Source: Pholis gunnellus (lineage: Eukaryota > Chordata > Actinopteri > Perciformes > Pholidae). Taken from it: a stretch of DNA of 64,000 nucleotides. The notes beneath the pieces were generated by a model that saw nothing but the letters and a program-made list of their open reading frames with translations, had not been told where the DNA came from and made no database searches. The stretch lies in the NCBI GenBank assembly GCA_910591455.2, contig OU342805.1:26635147-26699146 (forward strand), written 5' to 3'. Every line of letters starts with the position of its first letter. The stretch's first letter is position 1. The position numbers and the translations under genes are program-made. Below, in pieces: positions 10,930 to 23,825 of this stretch.

Positions 10930-11316
10930 TATTCTAATTCTAATTATTCTTTATTAATTATCGTTGTAATAATACTTAATACATTTTATTGATATTAAAA
11001 CCAACTGTTACCTGAAGTTCTGGCTCCACCAAATGGCTGCTGAGCAACAACGGAGCCGGTGCATTTATCGTTCACGTAGTAGTTCCCCGCAGCGTTTCTC
11101 AAGACTTTAGCGGCCTCGTCAATCACATTCCTGCAAAACACAAACAAACATGTTATGAATGAATCACAACAAACTCTGCAGCGTTTTCTAAGTGGATTTA
11201 TATATTTTTTCTCCGTTATGTCCTGAACGATGAGTTAAAACATGCCTAGACTCCTGATAAAAAACGTGTCCCTCTAAGTCTCCCGATGAATCCTGGTCCC
11301 CGTCTTACACATGCAT

Positions 11317-11353
<37 letters not shown>

Positions 11354-14300
11354 AACGTGTCTCACTGGTCCTGAGCGAACACTGCTCCCGTCAGAGCGTA
11401 GGGAGACGTGTTGTCTATCAGCTGCAGCACCTCTTTGTAGTCGTTCTCTGGATACACATAAACGGCAAGAACGGGCCCGAAGATCTCCTGCACGACACAA
11501 AAAACACAACGAATGTTTGTAACATAACGTACACTCTGCCGTGTGTGTGTGTGTGTGTGTGTGAAGATGAGCGGTCTGCACCTCGCTCATGATGGCGTCC
11601 CGCGGGTCCGTGGTCTCGATGATGGTCGGCTCCACAAAGTAACCCTTGCTGTTGTCATAGTTTCCGCCAGCGACGATTTTCAAACCGGAGGAGGACTTGG
11701 CGCGGTCGAGCCACATCTTTATCCGAGCAAACGACTGCAGGAGGACACGGAAGAGGGAGTGCAGTGAGTATAAAACACAAAGAACACAATAAAAAGAGGA
11801 CTTTATTTTGAAATAGCGGTAGAAGGAAGCTCCACCTTGTCGTCGATCACAGCCGAGAGGAAGGTGCCGAAGTCTTCAACAGGCTGAAGGACAGAAACAT
11901 AATTAATCATTAACAACGTTGATGGGTTTCGATTCCCGGTATTAAACGGGCACCAAAGTATTGATGAGCTTCTTTTTAACGTTCTGGTGTAATTTATCGT
12001 CACACTGTTGCATCTCTTCTGCTCTGTGTCGGAGCTGAGCTCCTACAAGCACACGCAGTACTTTAGTAGTACTCACACCTCCCACAGTGAGCTACTGTGT
12101 ACTTAGTACTTTAGTAGTATCCATGTCTAATACTGTGAGCTGCTGTGTACTTAGTACTTTAGTAGTATCCACATCCAATACTGTGAGTTGCCGGTGAATG
12201 TAGTACTTTAGTAGTACTCACGTCTCCCACTGTGAGCTGCTAGTGAACGTAGTACTTTAGTAGTACTCACGTCTCCCACTGTGAGCTGCTAGTGAACGTA
12301 GTACTTTACCAGTACTTTAGTAGTACTCACTTCTCCCACTGTGAGCTGCTAGTGAACGTAGTACTTTAGTAGTACTCACGTCTCCCACTTTGAGCTGCCG
12401 GTGAATGTCCAGCAGCTGATCCCTGATCTGCGGCCACAGGCTGTCCGGTACGTACATCCTGGAGCAGGCGGAACACTTCTGACCTCCGTACTCGAAGGCT
12501 GAGCGGATCGTTCCCTTCACCACGCTCTCCACTTCCGCAGACTTGTGGACAAAGTGGAAGTTCTTCCCGCCGCACTCTGAAAGTGTGAACAGAAAACTCT
12601 TCTCTCAACATGTGTTAAAGGAAAGACAGACTCTGGCTCTGATCTGGAGTCAGTTTGACTTCAATCAGATCATCGGTGTCTTTGAAATCCCTTCTTCAAA
12701 AGGTTCTTTTACAGGAAACCGCTTATGAATATTTCATTTGTTGCTGGATTTAATCATCCCTCTCTGGCCATTATATTTTATCCTCTAGTGTTATGTTTAT
12801 TATGGTTTTATGACCCTTCTGTTTGTGTTCTTTTCTATTATTTTATATCTGATATTTTCTGTTCAGCACTTTGTTACCTAGTTAAGAGACGTGATAAATA
12901 AATAAAGTTTATTATTACGAGAAATGTCAAGCTTACGTTTTATTTGATGTACGTTTAGTATATATTGAAGAACGTATCGACTGTTCAACATTTGGTTGAA
13001 TCCTCTCCTCATGATAAATATATATATTTATTTTCTGTCAGTGTGTATGAACCATCACTCTCTGTTTTCTGACTGATTGTCTCGTTTCAGAGGTTCTGCT
13101 CACCTCCTGCCAGTCGAGGGAAAGTCCTGTAGGAGTCCAGGTTCTGAGCGACCTGCTTCCAAAGACGCTTGAATGTCCTAAAAAAACCCCAAAAACAAGA
13201 AGAGCTTAATTTAAAGCATTTATATGGTGTGATAGATAGATACACATACACATACACACACATCACAGGATTAACAAAGCCATATTACAGACACTGTGAT
13301 GCCATATTAACATTAAGCTTTAACATTTATCTTATATGACTTTAAAGGGATATGACTGATATTTTGAAGTGTGGTTGTGTGAGGTACTTTTCCATAGTCA
13401 GTGTGTTGCTACAGTATATAATACGTTCACCTCTTTACTTTGCTGTCAGACAGACCTTTCTGACGGGAAACTGGTAGTGATTATTTTTTTTAGGCGTCTA
13501 AAATACGTAATAAAAGACTTGAAACAATCCGAACTATCCCTTTAAGTTGCAGTGTTTACAAGGCCTGAACAAGAAGAAGATACATTTCAGTTAATGAGTT
13601 TCCCCTTCAATGACACACCGAGTCATATTTTAACCAGGTAAAGCAGCATGTGTTGTGGTTCATGTCTGTGCAGCAGCTCAAAGTGCAAAGTGGCGATGAA
13701 GTTTTAAACGAATAGAGCTGGTGTTTAAGCCAAACTTTTATGCACATCTGAAAACACAACTCCCAGTAAAAGAGATCTCCTTACGGGACGCTGCCGGTGA
13801 AGTTGATGCCCGCCAGGTGCTCAGAGGAGGTGACGGCGTCTCCGAACACGGGACCGTCGGCTGGTAGGAACTGGATAATGTTTGGCGGGAGGCCGCACTC
13901 CCTCAGGACTTTGTAGACGGCGTAGCTGGCAGACATGGCGGTGTCGCTGGGCTTCCACAGCACCACGTTACCCTGAACAAAAAACAGACGGCAACACGCC
14001 TTCAGTGAGAATCTCTTTGTATATTGATCGTCCAAAAGACGCCGGAGTATGCCCTCTGTATTGAATGCATTCCTCCTGAGCTGAATCACAGAAGATGACA
14101 TAATCACACTCACCATCACAGCAGGAGTTCCTGCCAGGTTTCCACCAATAGCGGTGAAGTTAAAAGGAGCCACGGCTGCTACAAACCCCTGAGGGGGAAA
14201 GAATGTAGATAAACAGGAAGTGAATATACATTTATTTATTGGACAATGTTATAAAAAGCTCTGCAAACACCCAGTCCTGACATATAATCAAACAAAACAC

Positions 14301-17300
14301 TGATTTTGTTCCATTTAAAGAACAATAACACTAATTCTGGGTTATTTATTCAGACCGTAAACAAACATTTATTAATAAGTTCATAAATAACCTCCAGCCC
14401 ACGATACAGCATGGTGTTCGTGCTTCCCTCGGCGTCGAGCGGCTGCTGTTTCTCCAGCTCGACGGCATGTTTGGCGTTAAATCTGAAGAAGTCAATCAGC
14501 TCTGCAGCGGCGTCGATCTCCGCCTGGACCACCGTCTTACCCTGCGCCACAAAGACAGATAAACAATTAAATATCAATGCATACAAAAGGGTTTTTTCAT
14601 CACAGGCGAGTGTGTTTAACGGTGCCTCGCTACGTTGTTTGGGTTGCGTTCAAAAGGATAAGTTTGAATTCAAAACCGACTTTTGGAGAAAGTGACGTCG
14701 GGCTGAGCCATTAATCACATTTAAAAACAGACATTGTGATGTAATAGAACGCCGTTTTTTTAAACCTGCGATTTAAAGAGGAAAAAATAAACAATCGCAA
14801 TATTGTCTAAAAATGACAAGTGTGATTATTTTCCCATGTTGTTCGGCTCTAAAGTGACGGCGCCAGACCCCCAGAGAGTTTGCCCCCCGTGTCTCCTGTA
14901 CCTGCCCGATCATGGTCTTGGCGAGGACCTCGGCTCTCTTGGGTCCAGCGATGACATCGGCGGCCTTGAAGAGGACCTGGGCTCGGTCCTGGACGGGCTT
15001 CAGGTCCCACTCTCTCCTCGCTGCCACGGACGCCAGGATGGCTCTGTTGATCAGCTCCTGTCACGTTCAGGATAGAGGCCTTTATGTTTATAATATTAAC
15101 ATCATTTCAAAGTCCCACATTTGGTACAATTAAGCTTATAAAAGTTAGTTATTGGGGTTTGTTAAAATAGTTAAAACCAGTTATAAAATATGAAAATAGC
15201 ATCTTTACACTACGTGTAAATACACCAAAGATAATGATAAATGCAGCCCAAAGATCTAGAACATCTTTTATAATAACTTACCGTGTCAGCATAACAGAAC
15301 TTTGCCACTTTATGGGAGTGATTGAACGGCTTTGAAAGGAAACAAAGAAAGTCAATGAGTTATGACATTGCCAAGGAAAAATAACGCCGCCGTGTGAGCA
15401 GTGTTCTTGTTCTCTACGGTGTTCCTCAAGGTCTCTGGGTGTTATTGTGGTATTTTTTACCAGTTTTATGAATTTCCAATTGTGTGGTGGAACGGCGTCA
15501 ACCGTACAAAATGCTGAAACAACTTGTGAGACATTGAGACATGGTTCTTATCATCATAAGGTTCTGAGCCCCTAAACACTTTAAACTTTCAACATTTGAA
15601 TAGGCGACTAAACCAAAACACGATGTTTATTACAGACATACGACTAAAACACCTTCAACGCTCTGCTGAGCTGCAGCTCAAATGAAGAATTACAGATGAT
15701 TTGTACCACTTCTATGAGGCATGTACGGTTGACCTGCTATCGCCCCCTAAAAATAAAAATAAGACATAAATGGGTCTGTGTGGGTCTCTTCGGGTTCACT
15801 ACAGTCGTTTCTAACAGTGAACGTGAATGAATGCATGTTTGAATAATGATGCCAGTAGTGATACGTTCTGTTGACTTTTACTCACGGATAGCTGATATCT
15901 GATGTCTTTGGTCCACACGTGTTCGTCTCCGACCACGCACGGGATCTCCTCCGTCTTCCCCTTCAGACTGTCCAAGGCCTACGGCGGGAACAATCCAGAC
16001 GCATGATCAGAAGTCATTACATCAACTCTTAGGTCCGTCTTTGGGATTGTTTCAGGTGAACAAACCTTCAGCAGCTCTTTTCTTTCGGCGCTCCCCTCGG
16101 TGAAACCAAGGATCGGCTCATTCTTCACCTCCACCGCCGCACAAGGGAACGTTTTGAACCTTCAAAAACACAAACAAACGCAAAACTGTGTTTAATGCAA
16201 CTATAAAAACAGTCAGTCAAACTCCGTGTACTGTATTATATAATCCAGCAGGGAAGCAGGTTCAGCTGGGCCTCTGACCTGAATTGGCCTTAAACTGGCC
16301 ATAAAGGTCTGGGCCGTGGTGGAGGATGTTCAACTCCTTTAATGAATACACGGGATCAAACATAACTAAGATCATGAACTGCATGTTTCCCAGTCATAGA
16401 CTTTGTCCAGCCACTTGAGTTGAAGCTGTAATAAGTTTAACAGCTTCAGCATGAACTTAAACTACATTTAGAGCTCCGGAAAACTGCTAAGATGAATCCG
16501 GAGAGACTTTAAAACATTAATGATGCAGATTTTTTAATTTGGACTGCGATGTTGTTAAGTTACGCCTGTTTGACAGGTCTGTAAATGAGTAGAAACAGGT
16601 CTGGAGTTCCTTTAACAGCTGTTGTTAATAGTAGATTAAGCTGCTGGTTCGACAGATTTACATGAAATTATTCAAAACGGGAACAATAGACTAAACTCGC
16701 TCACATGACTTGTAATCCTTTCTGCTGCTCTGCCTCTTTTCAAGCATAACATTCTCTGGTGTTAGTCTGAAAAGTGGAGATTTGCTGTTTTGTTTTGTTT
16801 TTAGAGTGTCAGTCAGACAAAACAATGGATTTAAAATATGTCAAGTCGAGCTTTAGTGACTTAATTTGATGAGTCACTTCAGTCTTAATTTTTCTGATGA
16901 ACAATTCAAGTCTAGATTCATCACAGCTTGAACTCCGGTGTCCTCTCTCTCTCTTCATGTATGATTAACTACACTGGAGTGAACCTTATAAACTGAAGGT
17001 CACAGGAGGGGGGGGGGGGGCAGACAGGCCAGCTGGTGGCATGATAGGTTTTCTCATACATACGAGGTTCGCTCAAACGCAACCAAATCTCTCTCTGAAG
17101 CCTGAACACTGAGGGAGAAAGACAACAAACTCTCTTTTAACAGATGTCCCAGAAAAATCAAACATTTGTTCTTTTCCTCGGAATCAGCCGGCGGTTCTGA
17201 GAAGCAAGAGAAGAAGAAGAAGAAGTAGTAGTAGAGTTGTATCCAAGTGTTAGTGTTACTGGTGTTACTGGTGCACCCACTGCCACATACTGTACCTCAT

Positions 17301-18378
17301 GAGCCTTCTTTACTGGCAGATAATAACCCAAACCCACCACACGTAAGGATGCCAATGTATTTGTACGATTGTTTAGCCTGTGAGCGTCGGTATGCTGGTT
17401 AGGAGTCCTGTCCTGGTGCTAAAGCTTTATTCAGGATGAGACGTTTACAGGAAACGTGGATATTCACCCCCCAGTTAGTCTCACATAGCTACATTCATCT
17501 GTTTTACTTTGTTTTAGGGCTACGAAATAAGAATGATCCCTGTGAGACAGCAAATGTTCTTCACATATTCTCTGCATGGGAACACAAACTGGGACGTGAA
17601 TAACCGGGTTTAGATGTACTCCGAACATGTATGGTAACTTTGCATCCCTTTGTAAGTGTTTTGCATCTATTTTTGGTCATTTTAAATCTCTTTGTTATTG
17701 TTTTGCGTATCTTTCTTGGTAGTTTTGTGTCACTTTTTGGTATTTTGTTTCCGTTTATTTGTGGTTGTTTTGTGTTTCTTTGTAGTTGGGGGGTGGGACT
17801 GAATAACCATGTTTTTAGATGTACTCCAAATATGACCAACAACCAGGATACGGCTCATAAACCAGGAGACCAGTGAGCATGTTTACACACTAACACATGT
17901 CAAGACAATAGTCACAACTTTACTAGTTAACTAGCAATAACGCTGTAAGTAAGTCTGACTAGTTAACTAGTCAAGTCAAAGAGCATTCCAGCGGGTTAAC
18001 TGGTGAGCATTTTGACTAACCGTCATATATTAATGGATATAGAATAAATGCTCAAACAGTGTTATTCATATGAAGCTAAAAGCAGCTACTTTAGCTACTT
18101 TCACCTGCTGCACTCACAGATTAGAGTTTATTATTAACGTTACATAACGTAAACCAGACTAACGGTTGAGGTTAACGTCAAATTACGTGTCAGCACCGAC
18201 ACATTAAGAAGTATTTAAGAATAGTAACAGGTGCTGGAGTGTCTTTAAGTTTAGCATTAGCTGACAGGTCGTCAGGTCGTCAGGTCGTTGTCGAGGTGAA
18301 GGAGTCTCGTGAAGGAGTCTCGTGCGTTGGTACCTACCCCCTCCAAGACTGGCTCACAGCCGCCCTCACGCGCAGCAT
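10425..18378 (-). CDS. aldh4a1: Delta-1-pyrroline-5-carboxylate dehydrogenase, mitochondrial (15 exons)
   Basis: Mitochondrial-matrix enzyme that oxidises L-glutamate 5-semialdehyde to glutamate with NAD+, the second step of proline breakdown. Exons, in transcript order: 18378-18338, 16159-16066, 15978-15886, 15329-15282, 15057-14902, 14541-14392, 14188-14114, 13972-13785, 13177-13104, 12576-12380, 11883-11836, 11734-11582, 11487-11366, 11130-11012, 10537-10425. All junctions are GT-AG and in phase. The 1671 bases give 556 residues; human ALDH4A1 has 563. The Arg-rich N-terminus fits a transit peptide. Conserved segments: APFNFTAIGGNLAG, NVVLWKPSDTAM, INFTGSVP, LAGECGGKNF with general base Glu307, EYGGQKCSACSR with nucleophile Cys341, EIFGPVL, and QQPFGGARTSGTNDKPGG near the end. 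Intron 10 carries a minisatellite made from the exon 10 splice donor. Catalytic residues are intact. Confidence 0.96.
10890..10925. repeat. (TA)n microsatellite in aldh4a1 intron 14
   Basis: About 18 TA units within the last intron of aldh4a1. Confidence 0.9.
12057..12416 (-). repeat. 49-bp minisatellite built from the exon 10 end and 5' splice site of aldh4a1
   Basis: About seven units of roughly 49 bases run from 12057 into the exon. On the coding strand a unit reads GTGGGAGAC then GTGAGTACTACTAAAG. The last unit is the true exon 10 end with donor GT at 12379-12378. Near-perfect copies of the donor occur at 12330-12329 (AGAA then GTGAGT), 12270-12269 and 12221-12220. The far units (before about 12200) are more diverged. 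Unit length 49 is not a multiple of three, so use of a copied donor would shift the frame. Confidence 0.85.
12740..12915 (+). repeat. Teleost LINE/SINE-type 3' tail in aldh4a1 intron 9
   Basis: The text CTGTTCAGCACTTTGTTACC...GATAAATAAATAAAGTTTATTATTA follows the common fish repeat tail (GAAGCACTTTG...TATAAATAAAGTTTA). The family is not resolved. Confidence 0.45.
16982..17021 (+). repeat. Poly-G run in aldh4a1 intron 1
   Basis: About a dozen G in a row (GAGGGGGGGGGGGGCAG) inside the large first intron of aldh4a1 (16160-18337). The rest of this intron holds no gene. Confidence 0.8.
17636..17800 (+). repeat. Degenerate TTTTG(C/T)(A/G)TCTCTTTG-type tandem repeat
   Basis: Successive short units of the type TTTGCATCTATTTTTGGTCA and TTTGTGTTTCTTTGTAGTTG form an imperfect tandem array. 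The same kind of array is at 20045-20215. Frames across it (81-94 codons, both strands) are by-products of the repeat. Confidence 0.6.
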
Positions 18379-20040
18379 GTTTTTATCCGAAAGGTGAAAA
18401 AGTACCAGTGAAAGTACTCTCCAATACTGCTGACCAGATATCGATACCTGATCAGATACAGCTCAGACAGTATTGACTGACTAACTAAACTAGCGTGTAA
18501 AGATACGACAACATGACCCGCCCTGAATCAGAGGCCGAGTGGGGCGGGCCATAGACGGGGTCGTAATATTTTATGGTATTAACGCTAACGTTTATTGTTG
18601 AATACCAGATTCCCGCTCATTGCTTTCCAATTAATTTAATAATAAGCATTTTAACGTTTTAATGAACGTAAGGATATACGTTTATTTTTTTGTAAACGTC
18701 CTCCCCATCCTGCGAAATGGTACCTTCCACGGGCGGGTCTGCGACCGGCCAATCAGCGGACATTTAAAATGTCCTCAGCCAATCACAGGGCCACATGTCA
18801 AAGTTCTATTTCTGAGCAGCCTCTTGAACTTTCGATCTCGTCTACACTGACTTCATTCATCACCGCCGAGTAGTTATGAATTAATTCAGACATATTCATC
18901 GAGATACACAGTGTAACACGGTCAGGATCGGAGAAGAACATTATAATAATAACCGATAATAAATGGTTAAATGTATGTACACCTGCACCTTTTCCCGGAT
19001 TACCTGACCATATATTCTTCTCTATGTAATATTGCTGTTCTATATATTATTATATTACTACATTTCAACTCATAATACATCTTATATCTCCCATGCTATA
19101 TCACAATGTACCATTTTGTATTGATATCAGTTCTGTTTATTTATTTAACTTTCTCTATTTATCTGTATTTGTGTCCTTGTTCTGCTGCTGCAACAACCGA
19201 ATTTCCCCTTTTTTCATTTTTATCTTATCTCATAAAATATGTTATAGACATTATATACGTCATCAAAATGATGTGCAGTACAATGTACCATTTGTATAAT
19301 ATACTGCCAATAGTATTCAACTATAAAGTCGAAGGTAATGCATTGTACAAATTGAATATCTTATTTTTAGGGAACCGCTCTGAAATCTAAGGTGGTTTGG
19401 AACATTTTATTATTGTTAATATTATTATTAGTCCTCAGGGTTTTGTACTCGTTTTCTTCATATCTCCATTATTTGTAGGTCATGGAGCCAATAATTATCT
19501 GTCATGACACAGAATGACCACAAGACAGAGTCATAAACTTCTGACTGAAAGACATTTCAGAGATATATTTCAGAATAACATGTTTTAACCAGTTTGTTGT
19601 TGGGCTCCTGTTGCCTCAATGTTCACAGGAACTAAGACATCTGTCCAGTTTTCTTGGAAGTTAATTTGGGAAGGTGCACGGTGATCTTTTTTTTCAGTAT
19701 CAAAGTAATCTGTAGAGGAACATTGCAAACAGGAGCTAATAGCTAATTGAGCACAGTTTTAAATGGAGACTCTTTGACTAAATATTAACAAATATTGATT
19801 AAAAGACCTACATTTGTAGCAAATGCTCCTTTTGTCTTGTAATTTATGAAATTAACGTAGATGGAGCTTCTGACCCAACTGGATGAACACCTCATGAATA
19901 CGACGCACGAGAAATATTAATATTTTCTTTAATGATCACTTGATAATTCTGAACATGGACGGATTATGAGACAGTGGGCCCCTGGTCACCGACTAGCTTA
20001 CCTCCTCTCACATAAGAACAAGAGCCACAGATTTAAAGAG
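18379..20040. other. Region 5' of aldh4a1; CCAAT motifs, no gene
   Basis: A GC-rich patch next to the aldh4a1 start (GGGGCGGGCC near 18541) and two CCAAT motifs (CCAATCAG near 18750, CCAATCAC near 18780) make this a plausible promoter zone for aldh4a1. Beyond 18900 it is AT-rich, with no coding signal. Confidence 0.45.
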
Positions 20041-20044
20041 GGCT

Positions 20045-20215
20045 TTGTAATCGTTTTGTGCTGTCTTTTTGTAGTTTTGCATCTCTTTGAAGTCATTGTG
20101 CATCTCCTTTTTGGTCGTTTTGTATCTTACTGTAAGTGTTTTGCATTTCTGTGTGGTCATTTTAAATCTTTGTTTTTGTTTTGTGTCTCTTTCTGGTAGT
20201 TTTGCATCAAGCTCC
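20045..20215 (+). repeat. Second copy of the TTTTGxATCTCTTTG tandem repeat
   Basis: Units such as TTTTGCATCTCTTTGAAGTC and TTTTGTGTCTCTTTCTGGTA match the array at 17636-17800. The region 20216-21300 after it shows no gene. Confidence 0.6.
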
Positions 20216-21310
20216 ACCTACTTCATGTAGATAATCGATCACACTACCCATTCAATATTTATTCCTCCACTCTTTGCATTCTTCTTTTTTAAACATTTAT
20301 TAAAACAAGTTCCAAGTCTCACACAACTTTACATATACAAAGACATTTGGTATTAGAAAAAAAAACAGTTACAATACAAAGAATTCAGAGAGTTTTTATA
20401 TGTACTGTCACATTCCTCCCAAATGATCCATGAATGTTTACAATATGTTCACTTTGCTAAGCACAATATAACAGAAGACCATCTTTCTAAATGAATGTAC
20501 CTCCAGAGTTGCAGTCTGTTGTGTTTTCCGTTCAGTTCACCAGAGGTCAGCATTGTTTTCTTGTTCCCTCGCCTTAGCTTAGTGGTGACGTGAAGTCATG
20601 TGACCGAGGTGCAGTTCCTTTATAGCCTGACGTTAGCTCTTTACTTTTGCTGATTGCATTCAAAAATCACAAATGTGACATTCATTTGTCAAGAATATCA
20701 TGCAGAACGAAAAGTAAGTATCATAAACAATATGGAATAATGCAATGCAATAATAAAAAATCTAATTGTAACAAAAAACACTGTTTTTGTGGAGGGAACC
20801 AGTATGAAAAGTCCTCATCCTGCAGCCCTCAGCTGGTCAAAGATTTGTGGCGTTGAGTGAGTTTATCACAATCACTTCATGAGCCATTAACACAAGAGCT
20901 CAGAGAATATATCATTTACCTAGAGAGACATTGACTAGAATCAACTCATGTGGTTCAAATGGTCTAAGTTAAGAAATTATCTTACTTCATTATTTTATCT
21001 TCCTAATAAACTTGAAGTTGAACAAAACCCTTAAAAAGTGTGAATCGGCTCCAACAGAGAGGACGAGATTTACTGTCGTTGGATTCTTTGGTGTCTTATA
21101 AAAGTCTCATCCTCTACTTCCAACCAACTTCTGTCCTAGTTGATCTTTGCATTCTTGTTTAATATTTACAGAACAAGTTGACATTTTATACTGTTTTATA
21201 TGTATTTATTTACTTGTCTATTCTTTCAGGTTGTATGCACATTATAGTTAAATGTTTATTTTTATCTAGTTGTGTCTATCTCTATCTTCTTGTAAATTGT
21301 TATAGGAACT

Positions 21311-21610
21311 GTGTGAAACATTGAGAGCAACTTAAAACCACAGATTCCTTTATGTGTTCACTTGATTTTTGTCTTATTTTGATAATCAGGCAGGAAGTTC
21401 AGTTGAACAGACAGGAAGTTAAAGAAGCTCTGAAGACTTTTACTTCTCAGTTATACTGAACGTTAACCTCATTATTCTGCTCTACTCTTCTTTCACCCTT
21501 TATTTCCTGTTACTGTTTGCTACTGCAAATATCTGACGGACAAACAGATCAATAAAGTTTAAACTGAATTCATCATTTGTTTTCTCGTGCATGTACACAA
21601 TCTACATAAA
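21311..21610 (-). repeat. 3' flank of TRIM copy 3, shared with copies 2 and 4
   Basis: The segment 21320-21470 (GAGAGCAACTTAAAACCACA, AGGAAGTTCAGTTGAACAGA) is repeated in the same orientation at 28455-28620, downstream of copy 4. The part 21530-21605 matches the inverse of 7300-7375, downstream of copy 2. It is duplicated 3' UTR/flank sequence. Confidence 0.7.
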
Positions 21611-21681
21611 TAGATGGACTCATATTCACTTTTAAGAAGTGAAGAGTTGTTTACTAATCACCACCTTCAGACTAAAGTCTA

Positions 21682-23067
21682 TCAGACCTGTTGTTTTGAC
21701 ACACAGACCTTCAGTGGTGATATCTTCACTTTATCAAAAGTGTTAATAAATGGAAACATCCTCTCAGTGAAAGTGTGCGTGAAGGTGTGTATGTATGTGT
21801 TAGTATCAGGATCAGAGAACGACAGCTTTCCTCTGTTCCAGTCCAGATTCACTCTGATCCTCTGGAGCTTCTTCTGCACTTTGAGATAAGTGAGTGGAGC
21901 TGATGGTGACCGTGCTGAGTATTTACCTTCATCGAACCACATTGTCCATAATCCAGCCAGTATGAGTCCCTTCCTCTGGGTAGACTCTGCTGACACACCC
22001 AGTAACCAGCCTGTACTGTTTCCTACCTCGACATCCCAGCTGTGAGTCCCTGAGTTAAATCCTTCAGAGCCCAGAACAGACCAGTGTTCATCAAACCTCT
22101 CTAGATTATCAGGAAGCTGCTGTCTCACTCCAAAACTCACACTGGTCAGATCTTCAGACAGGATGAGGTTTGGACCAGCAGTGTTTGGGTCCATAATCAC
22201 AGGAGTGTAGGAGACCATGTCCTTCATCTTGTTCCAGATGTTGAAGGTCAGGTTGCCCAGGTGTTTGGCCTCGTCTATCAGAGCTCCTGAGAGCAGCTGT
22301 GGATCCTCCAGCAGGGGGCGCTGCTGGACTCTTTCCACTGCAGCCTTGTAGTTGTTCAGGAATGAGACGTCTTCAGCTCTCAGCTCGTCCTCTGTGGCTC
22401 TGACTGTGTCTGAAAGAGCTGCTATCTCTCTGCTCAGAGCCTCCATCTTCTCCTTCATCATCTGACTCTTCTGCTCCTCTTCCTCCCTCAGTGCAGCCAT
22501 CCTGGCCTCCTCTTCCTCCTCTAGAAACTGGTGAAGCTTCTTAGACTGCTCCTTAATCTGCCTCTCTGTGCGTCGGGCCTGGACCTTCATGTGTTCTGCT
22601 GTTTGATCAGACTTCACTTTAACTTCTTCATAAACCTTTAACTTCTCCTTTAAGGGCTCCAGAGCTTCCTGAAGGTTCTTCTTGTGTTGTCGAGCAGCTT
22701 CATCGATGGGTCTGAATCTGTGGTCGCTGTGTTTCTCTGAATCTCTGCAGATGTGACACACTGGCTGCTGATGGTCCAGACAGAAGAGTTTGAGTTTCTC
22801 AGAGTGCAGACTGCAGAGAGTCTCTGAAGCTCTCTGATCTCTCTCCAGTAAGAAGGACTCACACAGGTTCTTTAACACCAGACTAACAGGTGGATCTGAC
22901 TTTGAAGATCTTCTATTACAAACTGGACACTTCCGAGTTGGTTTCTCTCTCCACCAGCTCTTCAGACAGTCTTTACAGAAGCTGTGGCTACATGACAGAA
23001 CAACAGGATCTCTAAAGACTTCATGACAGATCGGACAGCAGAGATCCTCCTCTGATCTGGAAGCCAT
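21682..23067 (-). CDS. TRIM E3 ubiquitin ligase (copy 3)
   Basis: This encodes 461 residues with RING (CCPICHEV ... CPVCNRR), B-box 2 (CSLHSEKLKLFC ... CHICRDSEKHSDH), coiled coil and PRY-SPRY. A one-residue insertion after the RING (KSDPPVSL) is shared with copy 4; copy 5 has KEHPPVSL there. SPRY variable stretches are its own: SFGVRQQLPDN, NSTGWLLGVSAESTQRKGLI, WFDEGKYSARSPSAPLTYLK. The C-terminus KISPLKVCVSKQQV is the same as copy 1. The type A leader lies upstream on the minus strand (donor at 23308-23307). This points to a closer upstream history with copy 1, although the coding body resembles copy 4. Such mosaicism is expected from gene conversion. Confidence 0.93.
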   Translation of the reverse strand: MASRSEEDLCCPICHEVFRDPVVLSCSHSFCKDCLKSWWREKPTRKCPVCNRRSSKSDPPVSLVLKNLCESFLLERDQRASETLCSLHSEKLKLFCLDHQQPVCHICRDSEKHSDHRFRPIDEAARQHKKNLQEALEPLKEKLKVYEEVKVKSDQTAEHMKVQARRTERQIKEQSKKLHQFLEEEEEARMAALREEEEQKSQMMKEKMEALSREIAALSDTVRATEDELRAEDVSFLNNYKAAVERVQQRPLLEDPQLLSGALIDEAKHLGNLTFNIWNKMKDMVSYTPVIMDPNTAGPNLILSEDLTSVSFGVRQQLPDNLERFDEHWSVLGSEGFNSGTHSWDVEVGNSTGWLLGVSAESTQRKGLILAGLWTMWFDEGKYSARSPSAPLTYLKVQKKLQRIRVNLDWNRGKLSFSDPDTNTYIHTFTHTFTERMFPFINTFDKVKISPLKVCVSKQQV

Positions 23068-23308
23068 TTAGTCTCTGAGTGAAGCTGAAAACACAGCAGA
23101 CAGCACATTGAAACAGGAAGTTCATTGTTTTCCTGGTGCATGAAGTTGCCTCAGTTATTTTCACTTTGAGTCTTTGAGTGATTTTTTCAGTCAGCAGCAG
23201 GTAGAAGTACTTCAGTACTTCAGTACATTAGTACTGCAGTACTCTAGTCCTTCTACCTGTAACTGTCCTCAGTTGAAGTCTCAGCTTTGTAATGAAGGTA
23301 AATCTTAC

Positions 23309-23415
23309 CATCTGTCTGTCGGTGAGTCTCTTCTCATTGAGAACTGAACAGTAACAAACTGTTTCCTGTTTGTCTCAGATGATGTCATGTAAGGGGCGGA
23401 GCTCTGTCAGCCCTC
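23309..23415 (-). promoter_or_regulatory. TRIM copy 3 promoter/5' non-coding exon (type A leader)
   Basis: The minus-strand text is that of the copy 1 leader (GGCTGACAGAGCTCCGCCCC ... GACAGACAGATG, then GTAAGA). It lies about 240 bases before the coding exon. I see no perfect ISRE/GAAANNGAAA element, so interferon control is not shown. Confidence 0.55.
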
Positions 23416-23825
23416 TGGTGAGTTTCACATTAAAAGGGAACAGATGATAAATATGATCAATAAGATCCATCACTCTCTGAGATAACATCTTTATGCCAAC
23501 TTAACTTGGAAAAAACACAAAGAAAACCCTAACAGAGTAAATTCACGTTCACTGTTTCTGTCAGTGTTTACTTTGTTTTAAATCATGTTAAAGAAAAATG
23601 AGCAACATGACAACAAAGTCACCACTGTTATCACCTGTTATCACCACAAATAAAATATGAATCATGACTTTATCTACTCATAACTTAATAATAGTTATAT
23701 TTCATTACTATATTTCCGATGTTCTCATAAAATGTATCTGACTTAATTTCTCCTGCTAAACTGATATTGATACAATATTTTCAGGATATTTTGCGGATAA
23801 ATAACTGATACAGCATACATACAAA

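Noticed and set aside
12057..12416. CRISPR-like spaced repeats
   Set aside because: Units are contiguous 49-mers without unique spacers, in a vertebrate intron; a minisatellite. The same holds for 52300-52640.
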